The position numbers were made by a program, and so were the translations under genes. This document shows positions 9,966 through 18,215 of a stretch of 64,000 bases of DNA, in pieces (position 1 is the first letter of the stretch; every line of letters starts with the position of its first letter). Source of the stretch: Alphaproteobacteria bacterium GWF2_58_20 (GTDB lineage: Bacteria; Pseudomonadota; Alphaproteobacteria; UBA1247); the NCBI GenBank assembly GCA_001768735.1, contig MEMB01000002.1, positions 275,573 to 339,572 of the forward strand. Reading direction: 5' to 3'. A model generated the notes under the pieces. That model saw nothing but the letters and a program-made list of their open reading frames with translations, was not told the origin of the DNA and searched no databases.

Positions 9966-10615
9966 ATTTTGATGCCCGGAAAATCCGCCTCATCATGCAT
10001 CTCCGCAAGTCCGGGATTGTGGATACCAATGTGCTTTCGGCTATTGAACGGGTGCCACGCGAGGTGTTCGTGCCGGAAGAGTTTTCAGACAAGACATGGG
10101 AAGATGTGGCCCTGCCGATCGGTTATGGCCAGACCATCAGTCAACCGCTGGTGGTGGCGCTGATGACGCAGGCGCTGGAAATCCATCCGCAGCACAAGGT
10201 TCTGGAGGTGGGAACGGGGTCCGGTTACCAGGCGGCAGTGCTGTCCTGCCTGTGTCGCCGCCTTTATACCATCGAGCGCATCAAGTCCTTGCTCAAGATG
10301 GCGGAACAGCGGTTTGTCAAAATGCGTGTTCACAACATCACTGCCATTTGCGGTGATGGCATGAAGGGATGGCCCGCCCAGGCACCGTTTGACCGCATCA
10401 TTGCAACGGCAGCGGGTGGGGAGGAGCCACCGCCCGCGCTGCTGGAGCAGATGGCCATTGGCGGCGTTATGGTCATGCCGCTCAGCATGGATGCGCTGAC
10501 GCAACGCATTGTCCGTTTCCGCCGGACGGAAACCGGGTTTTCGCGGGAGGATTTGTGGCCCGTCCGTTTTGTGCCGCTGCTGCCAAATGTGGCCAATGAA
10601 GGGGAGGGACCATGA
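9962..10615 (+). CDS. pcm: protein-L-isoaspartate O-methyltransferase
   Basis: SAM-dependent repair enzyme that methylates L-isoaspartyl residues in damaged proteins, 217 residues. Visible are the IERVPREVFVPEEF N-terminal segment, IGYGQTISQP substrate loop, and the SAM-binding VLEVGTGSGYQAAVLS motif near residue 82. It follows surE with an ATGA overlap, the classical surE-pcm pairing in proteobacteria, and overlaps the LysM/M23 gene at its end. Confidence 0.95.
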   Translation: MNFDARKIRLIMHLRKSGIVDTNVLSAIERVPREVFVPEEFSDKTWEDVALPIGYGQTISQPLVVALMTQALEIHPQHKVLEVGTGSGYQAAVLSCLCRRLYTIERIKSLLKMAEQRFVKMRVHNITAICGDGMKGWPAQAPFDRIIATAAGGEEPPPALLEQMAIGGVMVMPLSMDALTQRIVRFRRTETGFSREDLWPVRFVPLLPNVANEGEGP

Positions 10616-11532
10616 GGCGTTGCGTGGCGCTGGTGGCGGTCGTCCTTCTTGCGGGGTGCTCTCGTTCCGGAGGGCCGGCACCGGTAACCCATAGTGGTGC
10701 GCAAAGGTTGCCCCGTGGTGAAATGATGGTTACGGTTCTCCCCGGTGATACGGCATGGGAAATCGCCCAACGCAACAAGGTTTCCCTGCGCGACTTCCTC
10801 GATGCCAACGCCTTGCTTCCCCCTTATGGATTGAATGTGGGGGATCGTCTCAAGATTCCGTTTCCGGCCACCTACAAAACCATGCCGGGCGATGATGTGC
10901 GCAGCGTTGCGCGCATGTTTGGCGTGAGTGCGGCAGAGCTTGTGCGCTTCAATGACATGAAGCCGCCATATGCCCTGCCTGCAGGGCAGGTGCTGCGCCT
11001 GCCGGGGAAAGGGCATGAGCGGGTGGCTTTGCAGAAACCTGCAGCGCCTGTGCGGTCCCTTGTAAAATCTGGCGCGTCAGTGTCTCCTGCGGCCAAACCC
11101 AGCCCCGTCAGAAAACCCGTCCAGCCTGTTTCCACCTCCGGCCTTTCCGATCCTGGGCGGTTCAGTTGGCCTTTGCAGGGCAAGATCCTGTCCGGGTTTG
11201 GCAAGAAAACAGGTGGTGGACAGAATGATGGCCTGAATATCGGAGGGGCGCGGGGCGCACCGGTTCGGGCAGCCGCGGATGGCGTTGTTGCTTATGCCGA
11301 TGATGGCATCAAGAGCTATGGAAACCTTGTTCTTGTACGTCATGGCGGTGGTTACACCACAGCTTATGCCCATCTTGGGAAAACACTCGTGAAGAAGGGC
11401 GCCCGCATTGCGCGGGGAGAAAGCCTGGGAACGGTTGGCAGTAGCGGAACTGTGGATACGCCGCAGCTGCATTTTGAAATCCGCAAGGGGCGGGAACCCC
11501 TTGATCCCGGAAAATTTCTGGGAAAATTCTGA
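10612..11532 (+). CDS. NlpD-like LysM/M23 lipoprotein with degenerate LytM site
   Basis: A 306-residue envelope protein. A lipoprotein signal ends in LLAGC (Cys16); two LysM glycan-binding repeats follow (about 37-82 and 85-130), then a Pro/Val/Lys linker and a C-terminal M23/LytM domain (about 180-306). The first zinc-ligand motif of active LytM enzymes is missing: NDGLNIGG stands where HxxxD is expected. The later YAH and LHFEI are present. This is the pattern of NlpD/EnvC amidase activators, so activation of a septal amidase is more likely than endopeptidase activity. Position after pcm is conserved for nlpD. Confidence 0.88.
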   Translation: MRRCVALVAVVLLAGCSRSGGPAPVTHSGAQRLPRGEMMVTVLPGDTAWEIAQRNKVSLRDFLDANALLPPYGLNVGDRLKIPFPATYKTMPGDDVRSVARMFGVSAAELVRFNDMKPPYALPAGQVLRLPGKGHERVALQKPAAPVRSLVKSGASVSPAAKPSPVRKPVQPVSTSGLSDPGRFSWPLQGKILSGFGKKTGGGQNDGLNIGGARGAPVRAAADGVVAYADDGIKSYGNLVLVRHGGGYTTAYAHLGKTLVKKGARIARGESLGTVGSSGTVDTPQLHFEIRKGREPLDPGKFLGKF

Positions 11533-11548
11533 CAGGAATAGCGTAAAA

Positions 11549-12592
11549 ATGACACATGAACATGACAAACGCCTTCTGGCGGCAGCCGTGAACAGGGATA
11601 TGGTGGACGTGGAAACTTGTTTGTGGCGTGGCGCGGATGTGGAGGCCAGGGATGCGCATGGACGGACGGCGCTTTACCATGCCGTGCGGCTGGGAGACAT
11701 GAATCTTGCCCGCCTTCTCCGCCAGCATGATGCGCGCATGGATGTTGTGGATGAAAAGGATGGATGGCCAATGCTGATGTGGCCGGTGTCTGTCGGGAAT
11801 CATGAGATGGTGGATTTCCTGCTGCGCTGTGGCGTTTCGCCCGCGCTGCCCAACAGCAAGGGGGAAACGGCGCTGCATCTGGCCGCGCTGAGGCGGGATG
11901 TCAGGATGGCGTCCATGCTTGTCCTGTGGGGGAAAAAGGACATCATCGATGTTCCGGATGTGCGGGGCCAAACCCCAAGACAGATTTGGCCGCAGCTTGA
12001 CGATGTGCATGAGATGCGCCGCAACCGGGAAGATACTGCAAATCTTTCTTATGTAAACGCCCAGCTGTTCAAGGCTGTAACCGCCAAGGAACATGAGAAG
12101 GTCCGTGGGTTGCTCAATCCTGGGTATCTTGCGCGCATGTTCTGGGGGGCGGCGGATGTGAATGTTGCCTCCTGCGCAGATGGGCGAACGGTCCTGATGG
12201 AAGCCATTTTGAACAATGACGAAAAGATGGTGGATATTCTGCTGATCGCGGGTGCGGATGTGAACCGGAGAGATAATCTCGGGCGAACGGTTGTTCATAT
12301 GGCGGCATGCCGTTCGTCGCACAGGAACATGATCCTTGCGGTCAAGCATGCGCCACATCTTCTGGAAGAGGAACATCTTTTCAGGAAAACACCGCTTTGG
12401 CTGGCTGCGCATAACCGCAACGCCATGGCTGTGGAAGTTCTGCTCGCGGCAGGAGCGGATCCTGATCGTGTGGATGGCGAGTTTGGCATTCGTCCATCCA
12501 GGGAATGGCCCGAGGTTGCTGTTATTGCCGGTAAACTGAAAAAGCAAACGGGACTTTCCGTGCCAAAGCTGGAAAACCTGCCTGTTCGTTAA
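11549..12592 (+). CDS. ankyrin-repeat protein
   Basis: A 347-residue protein of ankyrin repeats with no signal peptide or membrane segment. Recognisable repeat cores are DAHGRTALYHAV (about residue 33), NSKGETALHLAAL (about 100), DGRTVLMEAI (about 212), NLGRTVVHMAA (about 245) and FRKTPLWLAAHN (about 281), often followed by LLxxGADV. Ankyrin domains bind proteins; the partner cannot be inferred. The ATG at 11549 is preceded by AGGAA and lies 16 bases after the M23 gene, so the two may share a transcript. Confidence 0.85.
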   Translation: MTHEHDKRLLAAAVNRDMVDVETCLWRGADVEARDAHGRTALYHAVRLGDMNLARLLRQHDARMDVVDEKDGWPMLMWPVSVGNHEMVDFLLRCGVSPALPNSKGETALHLAALRRDVRMASMLVLWGKKDIIDVPDVRGQTPRQIWPQLDDVHEMRRNREDTANLSYVNAQLFKAVTAKEHEKVRGLLNPGYLARMFWGAADVNVASCADGRTVLMEAILNNDEKMVDILLIAGADVNRRDNLGRTVVHMAACRSSHRNMILAVKHAPHLLEEEHLFRKTPLWLAAHNRNAMAVEVLLAAGADPDRVDGEFGIRPSREWPEVAVIAGKLKKQTGLSVPKLENLPVR

Positions 12593-12679
12593 CCATGTTT
12601 CTTCTTTGGGTGATATTCCTTTTTGTTATGTATTCATTAAGGAATTTAACCAAAGATAACGTCAACGAAGGAGTAGGCT

Positions 12680-14407
12680 ATGGAGGCATTCCGCCATATC
12701 GATCACGCCTTTTTGCCATGGGGATCGGACACGATCGGGGATGGGGCGTTGGCGCGTATTCTTGCGGCATCCATGGATCTTGCCTATGAGTGGGACCTTC
12801 TTTCCGACAATGTTCGCTGGTTTGGGCCGACAGATGAATTTTTTGGCGAGCGTCTCAAAACCCGGATTGCTCTTGGAAAAAGTTATTCGGAACTTGTGAG
12901 TTCGGAAGATGCTGCCCAGCGCAGGACCGCGCTTGAGGAACATTACCGGACGTCTGGCTCCCTTTATGAATGTGAGTATCGCCTCCACATGGCCAACGGG
13001 TCTTTCCGCTGGGTGCATGACAAGGGGCGCGTGGAAATCTCGGCAGATGGGGAGCCCCGGCGCATGCGGGGCATTATCCGCATGATCGAGCAGCGCAAGC
13101 AGCAGGAAGGTCATCTGGCCTATGCGGCGAGCTTTGATAACCTGACAGGCCATTACAACCGTGAACGCCTGCATTCGGCGCTTCAGGAAATCATTACGCA
13201 ATCGGAACGCTATTCCAGTGCGGGCGGGTATCTCTGTATCGGAATTGACCGCATGTCCCTGATTAATGAGGGATATGGCCACGAAGCAGCTGATGAAGCG
13301 ATTATCGGTGCGGGAAAGCGTTTGGAAAACCTGCTGCGCAACAGCGATCTGCTGGGGCGTATGGGTGGGGACGTGTTCGGGATTATCCTGCAAAGCTGTT
13401 CGGATGATCATATGCCCAAGGTGGCCGAGAAAATCCTGGCATCCTTCCGGGAAAGTCCCATTGAAACGCCGCAGGGGGCATTCCACTTTACGGTATCCAT
13501 TGGCGGCATTGTTTTCCCGATGAATGGCATTGGTGCCAGTGACGTCATGACGCGGGCGGAAAGCGCCCTGCATGCCGCAAAACTTCAGGGGCGTGACCGG
13601 TTTGTCCCATGGGAGGATGAAACCTTCCAGCATGATGTGCAGCGTGGTTACGTGGAAATGGGGGAACAGACCCTTCAGGCGCTCAAGGATGGACGCTTGC
13701 TGCTGGCTTATCAGCCGGTGGTGGATGCGACAACGGGCACGCCTACCTTTTATGAAGCCCTGCTGCGCATGATCGGGGAAGACAAGCAGATCATTGGTGC
13801 CGGTGATTTTATTCCCGCCATTGAACGCCTGGGCCTTTCCCGGACGATTGACCGCTATGTCCTGGACATGTCTGTACGCGAACTTGAGGAATCTCCAGAT
13901 CTTTCCATTGCCATGAACATCTCCGGCATTACAGTCAGTGATGGTTCATGGCTTGAGCATCTTGTGGAATTGGTTGGAACCCGCCCTGAAATTGCCAAGC
14001 GGCTGATTGTCGAAATCACGGAAACCGTGGCCATGAGTGACATGGGGATCTCCATGGCGTTTTCACGCCGCCTGCATGAGCTGGGTTGCCAGGTGTCGAT
14101 TGACGATTTTGGCGTGGGGTACACATCCTTCCGCCATATCCGCACACTTGATCCGGACATTGTGAAAATTGATGGATCTTATATCCTCAACATGCCCAAG
14201 AGCCGCCATGATGAGCTGTTTGTCCATACCCTGCAGGAGCTTGCGCAGGGGATGAACATCAAGACGGTGGCGGAGTGCGTGGAAAATGCCGATGTTGCAC
14301 AGAAGCTCGTGCGGCAAGGCGTCACTCTCCTGCAGGGCTACTATTTCGGTTATCCAAAAATCGAAAAAACATGGATGGCGGGAAAATCCGTCCCCTGTTT
14401 TTCCTGA
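12680..14407 (+). CDS. PAS-GGDEF-EAL protein, probable c-di-GMP phosphodiesterase
   Basis: A 575-residue cytoplasmic signalling protein without membrane segments: PAS/PAC (about 25-145), GGDEF (about 150-310) and EAL (about 320-560). The diguanylate cyclase signature is degenerate (GGDVF at about residue 232), so cyclase activity is doubtful. The EAL half looks intact: EALLR near 351, MNISG near 412, VEITET near 441, DDFGVGYTSF near 475, VKIDGSYI near 495, AECVEN and LLQGYYFG, which carry the metal and catalytic residues. The most likely role is c-di-GMP hydrolysis gated by the PAS domain. It has its own ribosome site (AAGGAG). Confidence 0.92.
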   Translation: MEAFRHIDHAFLPWGSDTIGDGALARILAASMDLAYEWDLLSDNVRWFGPTDEFFGERLKTRIALGKSYSELVSSEDAAQRRTALEEHYRTSGSLYECEYRLHMANGSFRWVHDKGRVEISADGEPRRMRGIIRMIEQRKQQEGHLAYAASFDNLTGHYNRERLHSALQEIITQSERYSSAGGYLCIGIDRMSLINEGYGHEAADEAIIGAGKRLENLLRNSDLLGRMGGDVFGIILQSCSDDHMPKVAEKILASFRESPIETPQGAFHFTVSIGGIVFPMNGIGASDVMTRAESALHAAKLQGRDRFVPWEDETFQHDVQRGYVEMGEQTLQALKDGRLLLAYQPVVDATTGTPTFYEALLRMIGEDKQIIGAGDFIPAIERLGLSRTIDRYVLDMSVRELEESPDLSIAMNISGITVSDGSWLEHLVELVGTRPEIAKRLIVEITETVAMSDMGISMAFSRRLHELGCQVSIDDFGVGYTSFRHIRTLDPDIVKIDGSYILNMPKSRHDELFVHTLQELAQGMNIKTVAECVENADVAQKLVRQGVTLLQGYYFGYPKIEKTWMAGKSVPCFS

Positions 14408-14749
14408 TCAGCCTTGGGCAGACGTGTCATAGGCCTTGAGGGCCAGCGCGCCATAAACTGAAGAAGGCCCGCCGCCCATGGAAATGGCCACACCGATGGC
14501 TTCCACCACTTCCTCACGGGTGGCGCCCGCCTTGACAAGCGCATGGGCGTGATGGGCAAGGCAGCCTTCACAGTGGGACGCAATGCCCAGCGCAAAAGCG
14601 ATCAGCTCCTTGGTCTTGTGGGAGAGGGCGCCATCCTTTGTTGTTGTCTGCAAAAGGGCGGAAAAGGCCCTGATGGTTTCCGGGGCAGCCTTGGCAAGTG
14701 TGCCGCCATCCTTGAGGGCTTCGGAACGCAGTTCACGAAAATCCGTCAT
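14408..14749 (-). CDS. carboxymuconolactone decarboxylase / AhpD-like protein
   Basis: A 113-residue single-domain AhpD-fold protein. The helix carrying HCEGCLAHHAHAL holds the CxxC plus His arrangement of AhpD-type disulfide reductases and of gamma-carboxymuconolactone decarboxylases. Nothing nearby suggests aromatic degradation, so a peroxide or thiol-related role is more plausible. It converges on the EAL gene (stops are adjacent). Confidence 0.85.
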   Translation of the reverse strand: MTDFRELRSEALKDGGTLAKAAPETIRAFSALLQTTTKDGALSHKTKELIAFALGIASHCEGCLAHHAHALVKAGATREEVVEAIGVAISMGGGPSSVYGALALKAYDTSAQG

Positions 14750-14803
14750 GGTTTTATCTCCAGTTTGTGGTTTCAGAATGCGATGTTTTCTGGATAGGTG
14801 TTT

Positions 14804-15025
14804 TCACGAAAGCTTGTCCTTCAGGGCATCTTCGAGTGCGCATACGCGCAGGGCGCTGGAAAGGCCGCCGCCAGTGGTCGCGCGTGAGGCGTCAACATGG
14901 GCGATGAGGGCGGCCAAGGAGATTCCGTCCCGTTCGGCCATGGCTTTCAGACGTCGCCAGAAGGCTGTTTCAAGGCTGATGCTGGTTGCGTGTCCCGAGA
15001 TGACGACAGAATGTTTTTGGATCAT
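14804..15025 (-). CDS. ribbon-helix-helix domain protein
   Basis: A 73-residue protein of the RHH_4 type seen in alphaproteobacteria: KHSVVISGHATSISLE forms the DNA-contacting strand, followed by the two helices FWRRLKAMAERDGISL and LAALIAHVDASR. Probably a small DNA-binding regulator; its target is unknown. It starts within the stop of the upstream DUF465 gene (ATGA), so the two are co-translated. Confidence 0.8.
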   Translation of the reverse strand: MIQKHSVVISGHATSISLETAFWRRLKAMAERDGISLAALIAHVDASRATTGGGLSSALRVCALEDALKDKLS

Positions 15026-15222
15026 GCAATGATGTCCGGAATGAGGTGGCTTTCAAGGGTTTTAATGTCTTCATCCAGCTGGCGGTTCCGGGTCATGAGG
15101 CGATGAAGCGCCATGTCGTTGCGTATGGGCTGGGTTGAGATGGTTTGCATCTCGGTTTCAATTTTGGTTTTTTGCGCCTTGAGGGCGGCGATCTGATGGT
15201 GGAGCTTTTTCTGTGTGATCAT
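15022..15222 (-). CDS. YdcH-like DUF465 coiled-coil protein
   Basis: A 66-residue, highly charged helical protein, MITQKKLHHQIAALKAQKTK, matching the DUF465/YdcH family of small coiled-coil proteins of unknown function. I use the ATG at 15222, the family-like start; a TTG at 15258 would add 12 residues. No clear ribosome site is visible. Divergent from pfk and overlapping the ribbon-helix-helix gene. Confidence 0.7.
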   Translation of the reverse strand: MITQKKLHHQIAALKAQKTKIETEMQTISTQPIRNDMALHRLMTRNRQLDEDIKTLESHLIPDIIA

Positions 15223-15318
15223 GGAGAAATTATTACAATATTCAGCTTTTTGGTGCAATCCTCATTCACGTGGGATGGGGTGGGAAAATGTATGGTCTTT
15301 GGCCTTGATGGAGGTTTC

Positions 15319-16395
15319 ATGGTGAAGCGTATCGGACTCCTGACCAGCGGCGGCGATTGTGCCGGCCTCAATGCGGCGCTGCGCGCGGTGGTGCATGCAG
15401 CCAGCCATAACGATATTGAGGTGCTGGGGATTGTTCACAGCACAGCGGGGCTTTTTAGCCGGCCACCGAATTATGCAATCCTGACACCTGAACGTTGTGA
15501 CGCCAACATGCTTCGCATGGGCGGCACGATTCTGGGTACCACCAACAAGGGAGATCCTTTTGCCTTTCCCATGCCGGATGGCAGCAAGAAGGATCGTTCG
15601 GAGGAGATCATTGAAGGCCTGCGCATGATTGGCGTCGAGGTTCTCGTGGCCATTGGCGGTGATGGTAGCCTTTCCATCATCAACCGTTTGTGCAAGCAGG
15701 GCGGCATTCCCCTCATAGGCATTCCAAAGACCATTGACAATGATGTCGGGCTTACGGAAAAAGCCATTGGCTTTGATACGGCGGTTGACGTGGCCACCGA
15801 GGCGCTGGATCGCCTGCAGCCGACAGCGGCCAGCCATGATCGCGTCATGGTGCTGGAGGTCATGGGGCGTGATGCGGGGCATATTGCCATGAGCGCCGGC
15901 ATTGCGGGTGGGGCCGATGTCATCCTTATCCCGGAAATTCCCTATGACATTGAAAAGGTTGCCGCCAAGATCACCGAGATCCGCGATGGCGGGCGAAATT
16001 TCTCTCTTGTTGTGGTTTCCGAGGCCGTCAAGATGGCAGATGGCACGAAGAGTTTTGTGGAATATGCCGATGGACAGAAGCGCATGAATGGGGTCGGTGC
16101 CCATATTGCCGATCATATCGCGCGGATCACGGGGGCGGAAACGCGGGTGACCGTGCTGGGGCATTTGCAGCGGGGCGGTATGCCATCCGCGCAGGACCGT
16201 ATCCTGGCGTCCGTGCTGGGGACGCATGCGGTCGACCTCATCCTTCAGGGCAAGACCAACCGCATGGTGGGATGGACCAACCGGCGGGTGATTGATGTCG
16301 ATATTGAAGAGGTTGTTCACAGCTGCCACTGCGTCAAGGTGGATGGCCCCATGGTGAAATCTGCCCGCAGCCTTGGCATCTGTCTGGGTGATTGA
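15319..16395 (+). CDS. pfkA: 6-phosphofructokinase
   Basis: Phosphofructokinase family, 358 residues, catalysing phosphorylation of fructose 6-phosphate in glycolysis. Seen in order: LLTSGGDCAGLNAALR at the N-terminus, GGDGS near residue 112, PKTIDND near 134 with the catalytic Asp, and MGRDAGHIA near 180. The Gly in GGDGS is the residue of ATP-dependent enzymes (PPi enzymes usually have Asp there), while the Lys in PKTIDND occurs in PPi and some ATP forms; ATP is the more likely donor. The ATG at 15319 has GGAGG at 15310. A complete Embden-Meyerhof pathway would fit the fermentative hydrogenase nearby. Confidence 0.92.
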   Translation: MVKRIGLLTSGGDCAGLNAALRAVVHAASHNDIEVLGIVHSTAGLFSRPPNYAILTPERCDANMLRMGGTILGTTNKGDPFAFPMPDGSKKDRSEEIIEGLRMIGVEVLVAIGGDGSLSIINRLCKQGGIPLIGIPKTIDNDVGLTEKAIGFDTAVDVATEALDRLQPTAASHDRVMVLEVMGRDAGHIAMSAGIAGGADVILIPEIPYDIEKVAAKITEIRDGGRNFSLVVVSEAVKMADGTKSFVEYADGQKRMNGVGAHIADHIARITGAETRVTVLGHLQRGGMPSAQDRILASVLGTHAVDLILQGKTNRMVGWTNRRVIDVDIEEVVHSCHCVKVDGPMVKSARSLGICLGD

Positions 16396-16460
16396 CCCAC
16401 CGAGGATTTTTGTTTATCCTTTCATGTGTTTGCAACAAAAAGAAAAATGGAGGTTTCAAC

Positions 16461-16625
16461 ATGAATATCGAAGCGCATCTGGCTACCCTGCAGAAGAAGC
16501 ATGATGATCTTGAGGAAGCCCTCCGTCATGAAGAGGCGCGTCCCCTGCCGGATGAGGCCAAGCTGCACCAGATCAAGCACGAGAAGCTGAAGATCAAGGA
16601 AGAAATGGAAAGCTTCAAGAAATAA
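16461..16625 (+). CDS. YdcH-like DUF465 small protein
   Basis: A 54-residue helical protein (MNIEAHLATLQKKHDDLEEA and a lysine/glutamate-rich tail) of the DUF465 family, function unknown. GGAGG at 16449-16453 sets the start. A second DUF465 gene lies on the other side of pfk. It is followed by a terminator. Confidence 0.85.
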   Translation: MNIEAHLATLQKKHDDLEEALRHEEARPLPDEAKLHQIKHEKLKIKEEMESFKK

Positions 16626-16644
16626 GCGGTTTCCTGTTTGAATG

Positions 16645-16685
16645 AAAGAGGGGGGGGGAGGCTGTGTTTTCCCGCCCCCTTTTTA
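16645..16685 (+). terminator. probable Rho-independent terminator after the DUF465 gene
   Basis: A G run (about 16651-16659) can pair with CCCGCCCCC at about 16671-16679, followed by five T. The stem is imperfect and the loop long, but position and T tract fit termination of the small upstream gene. Confidence 0.6.
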
Positions 16686-16698
16686 TGTGGAGGACACC

Positions 16699-17208
16699 AT
16701 GGTGGATTTTGAAGTGAGGCTGGGCGTTCCGGATGACGCTGCCGGGGCGGTGGATTGCATGCGGCAGGCTTGTGGGGAAACCGATTATCTCAAGACAAGT
16801 CCGGAAAATTTCAGCCTGACCGAAGAAAAGGAACGGGAGATTCTCGCCAATCCCTCAACAGAGGGGAAATATCTGTTCCTGTTTTTCGCCAAGGTTGATG
16901 GCCGGATCGTTGGATCTGCCAGCCTATCGGGAAATTCCCATCCGCGGTGTGGTCACATGGGCGTTACCGGAATTTCCATCCTGAAGGATTTCTGGGGGCA
17001 AGGGATGGGGCGTGCCCTCATGCTGGCCATTCTCGAAAAAGGCAGGGAATTGCACCTTCACGGGATACATCTGGATGTGCGGGCAGATAATGAACGGGCC
17101 ATCGGGCTTTACCGCAAGCTGGGCTTTATCGAGGATGGACGGCATGAGGATGCCATGCGGGTGGGGGCGATCTATCACGACCTTATCCACATGACCAAAA
17201 TCCTTTAA
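16699..17208 (+). CDS. GNAT family N-acetyltransferase
   Basis: A 169-residue GNAT acetyltransferase. The acetyl-CoA loop is GISILKDFWGQGMGRALM (about residues 95-112), followed by DVRADNERAIGLYRKLGF, the typical C-terminal motif B. Overall it resembles the RimI/ElaA-like amino- or protein-acetyltransferase group; the substrate is unknown. GGAGG at 16689-16693 fixes the ATG at 16699. Confidence 0.85.
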   Translation: MVDFEVRLGVPDDAAGAVDCMRQACGETDYLKTSPENFSLTEEKEREILANPSTEGKYLFLFFAKVDGRIVGSASLSGNSHPRCGHMGVTGISILKDFWGQGMGRALMLAILEKGRELHLHGIHLDVRADNERAIGLYRKLGFIEDGRHEDAMRVGAIYHDLIHMTKIL

Positions 17209-17211
17209 AAG

Positions 17212-17251
17212 AAAAAGCCCCTCCCGCTTTCAAGGCCAGAGGGGCTTTTTC
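17212..17251. terminator. bidirectional Rho-independent terminator
   Basis: An 8-bp stem AGCCCCTC/GAGGGGCT (17216-17223 with 17239-17246) is flanked by five A and five T. It serves the plus-strand GNAT gene and the convergent trcR gene. Confidence 0.85.
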
Positions 17252-17271
17252 TTTGCATGTTTGTCTGGATG

Positions 17272-17847
17272 TTATTCAGCCGATGTCAGGATTTGGTTGG
17301 CGATATCGGCATCCGACTTGGCCTTGCGGGCGACAGCAAGGGCGGCATCCAGCTCAGTCTGCTTGCAAAGGCCCAGGGTCACCGGATCGCGCGGCTTGAT
17401 GTTGGCTGTGTTGCTGTGGCTCTTGTCGCGCACCTTGGCGATGGTTTCCTTGGTGGTGCCGATGAGTTTGGCAATCTGCGTATCCATGAGTTCGGGATAG
17501 TTCTTGAGGAAGAAGGCGACAGCATCCGGCTTGGCGCCACGCTTGGCGACAGGCGTGTAGCGCGGCCCCTTGGTGCGGAAGGCCGATACGGGAACTTCCG
17601 GTTTTGTCAGCATCAGGCGTGCGACCGGATTTCCTTCGCAGCGGGTGATTTCATCGCGGGTCAGCTGGCCGCTGGTCATGGGATCAAGGCCGACGATGCC
17701 CTGAGCAACTTCGCCATCCGCGATTCCCTGGATTTCAAGGATGTGCATGCCGGTGAAGGCCGCGATCTGTTCAAAGGTGAGGGCGGTGTTGGACACGAGC
17801 CAGACAGCGGTCGCTTTCGGCATTAATGGCAGATTGGTTTGTGACAT
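17272..17847 (-). CDS. trcR: DUF1013 cell-cycle transcriptional regulator (TrcR-like)
   Basis: A 191-residue alphaproteobacteria-specific protein of the DUF1013 family, annotated elsewhere as cell-cycle regulator TrcR. It has the characteristic N-terminus MPKATAVWLVSNTALTFEQ with a helix-turn-helix-like segment, the GIADGEVAQGI motif, and a second HTH-like region DTQIAKLIGTTKETIAKVRD (about residues 130-150). The ATG at 17847 is preceded by AAGGAG; the frame runs further upstream without family similarity. It lies beside rcdA and gcrA homologues. The name rests on family recall, the alphaproteobacterial family assignment is firm. Confidence 0.85.
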   Translation of the reverse strand: MSQTNLPLMPKATAVWLVSNTALTFEQIAAFTGMHILEIQGIADGEVAQGIVGLDPMTSGQLTRDEITRCEGNPVARLMLTKPEVPVSAFRTKGPRYTPVAKRGAKPDAVAFFLKNYPELMDTQIAKLIGTTKETIAKVRDKSHSNTANIKPRDPVTLGLCKQTELDAALAVARKAKSDADIANQILTSAE

Positions 17848-17954
17848 CAGGATACTCCTTTTATCTTGGAACGCATTCCTTATAATGAAACTTGAAGGTG
17901 ATGAGAACAGCAAAATCATCCGGAACGAGAAAAAAACAATGGATTGGAGGGAAA

Positions 17955-18164
17955 ATGGCATTGCTTGATGAAGAAGATGATGGCCGCAAGGTCAAAAAAC
18001 AGCCCAAGCCGCTTGATAATCTCGGGATTGTGGAGCTTGAGGAATATATCGGTGCGCTCAGGGCGGAAATTGTCCGCACGGAAGCGGTCATTGCGGCCAA
18101 AAAGGCTCATAGGGCCGGGATTGAAGGTCTTTTCAAGACAGTTTCAGGTCAGGAACCATCCTGA
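17955..18164 (+). CDS. DUF1192 small protein
   Basis: A 69-residue alphaproteobacterial protein: MALLDEEDD, basic linker, then a helix LGIVELEEYIGALRAEIVRT that is the DUF1192 hallmark. Function unknown; in this class it commonly lies next to the DUF1465 gene, as here. GGAGGG at 17946-17951 sets the start. Confidence 0.85.
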   Translation: MALLDEEDDGRKVKKQPKPLDNLGIVELEEYIGALRAEIVRTEAVIAAKKAHRAGIEGLFKTVSGQEPS

Positions 18165-18215
18165 TTCGGTGCCGGATTTTGTTCAAACAAGGAAACAGGG
18201 GAGCGTGATGGTGTC

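Noticed and set aside
11309..12547. 412-residue minus-strand frame
   Set aside because: Antisense to the LytM and ankyrin genes, which have consistent domain structure on the plus strand.
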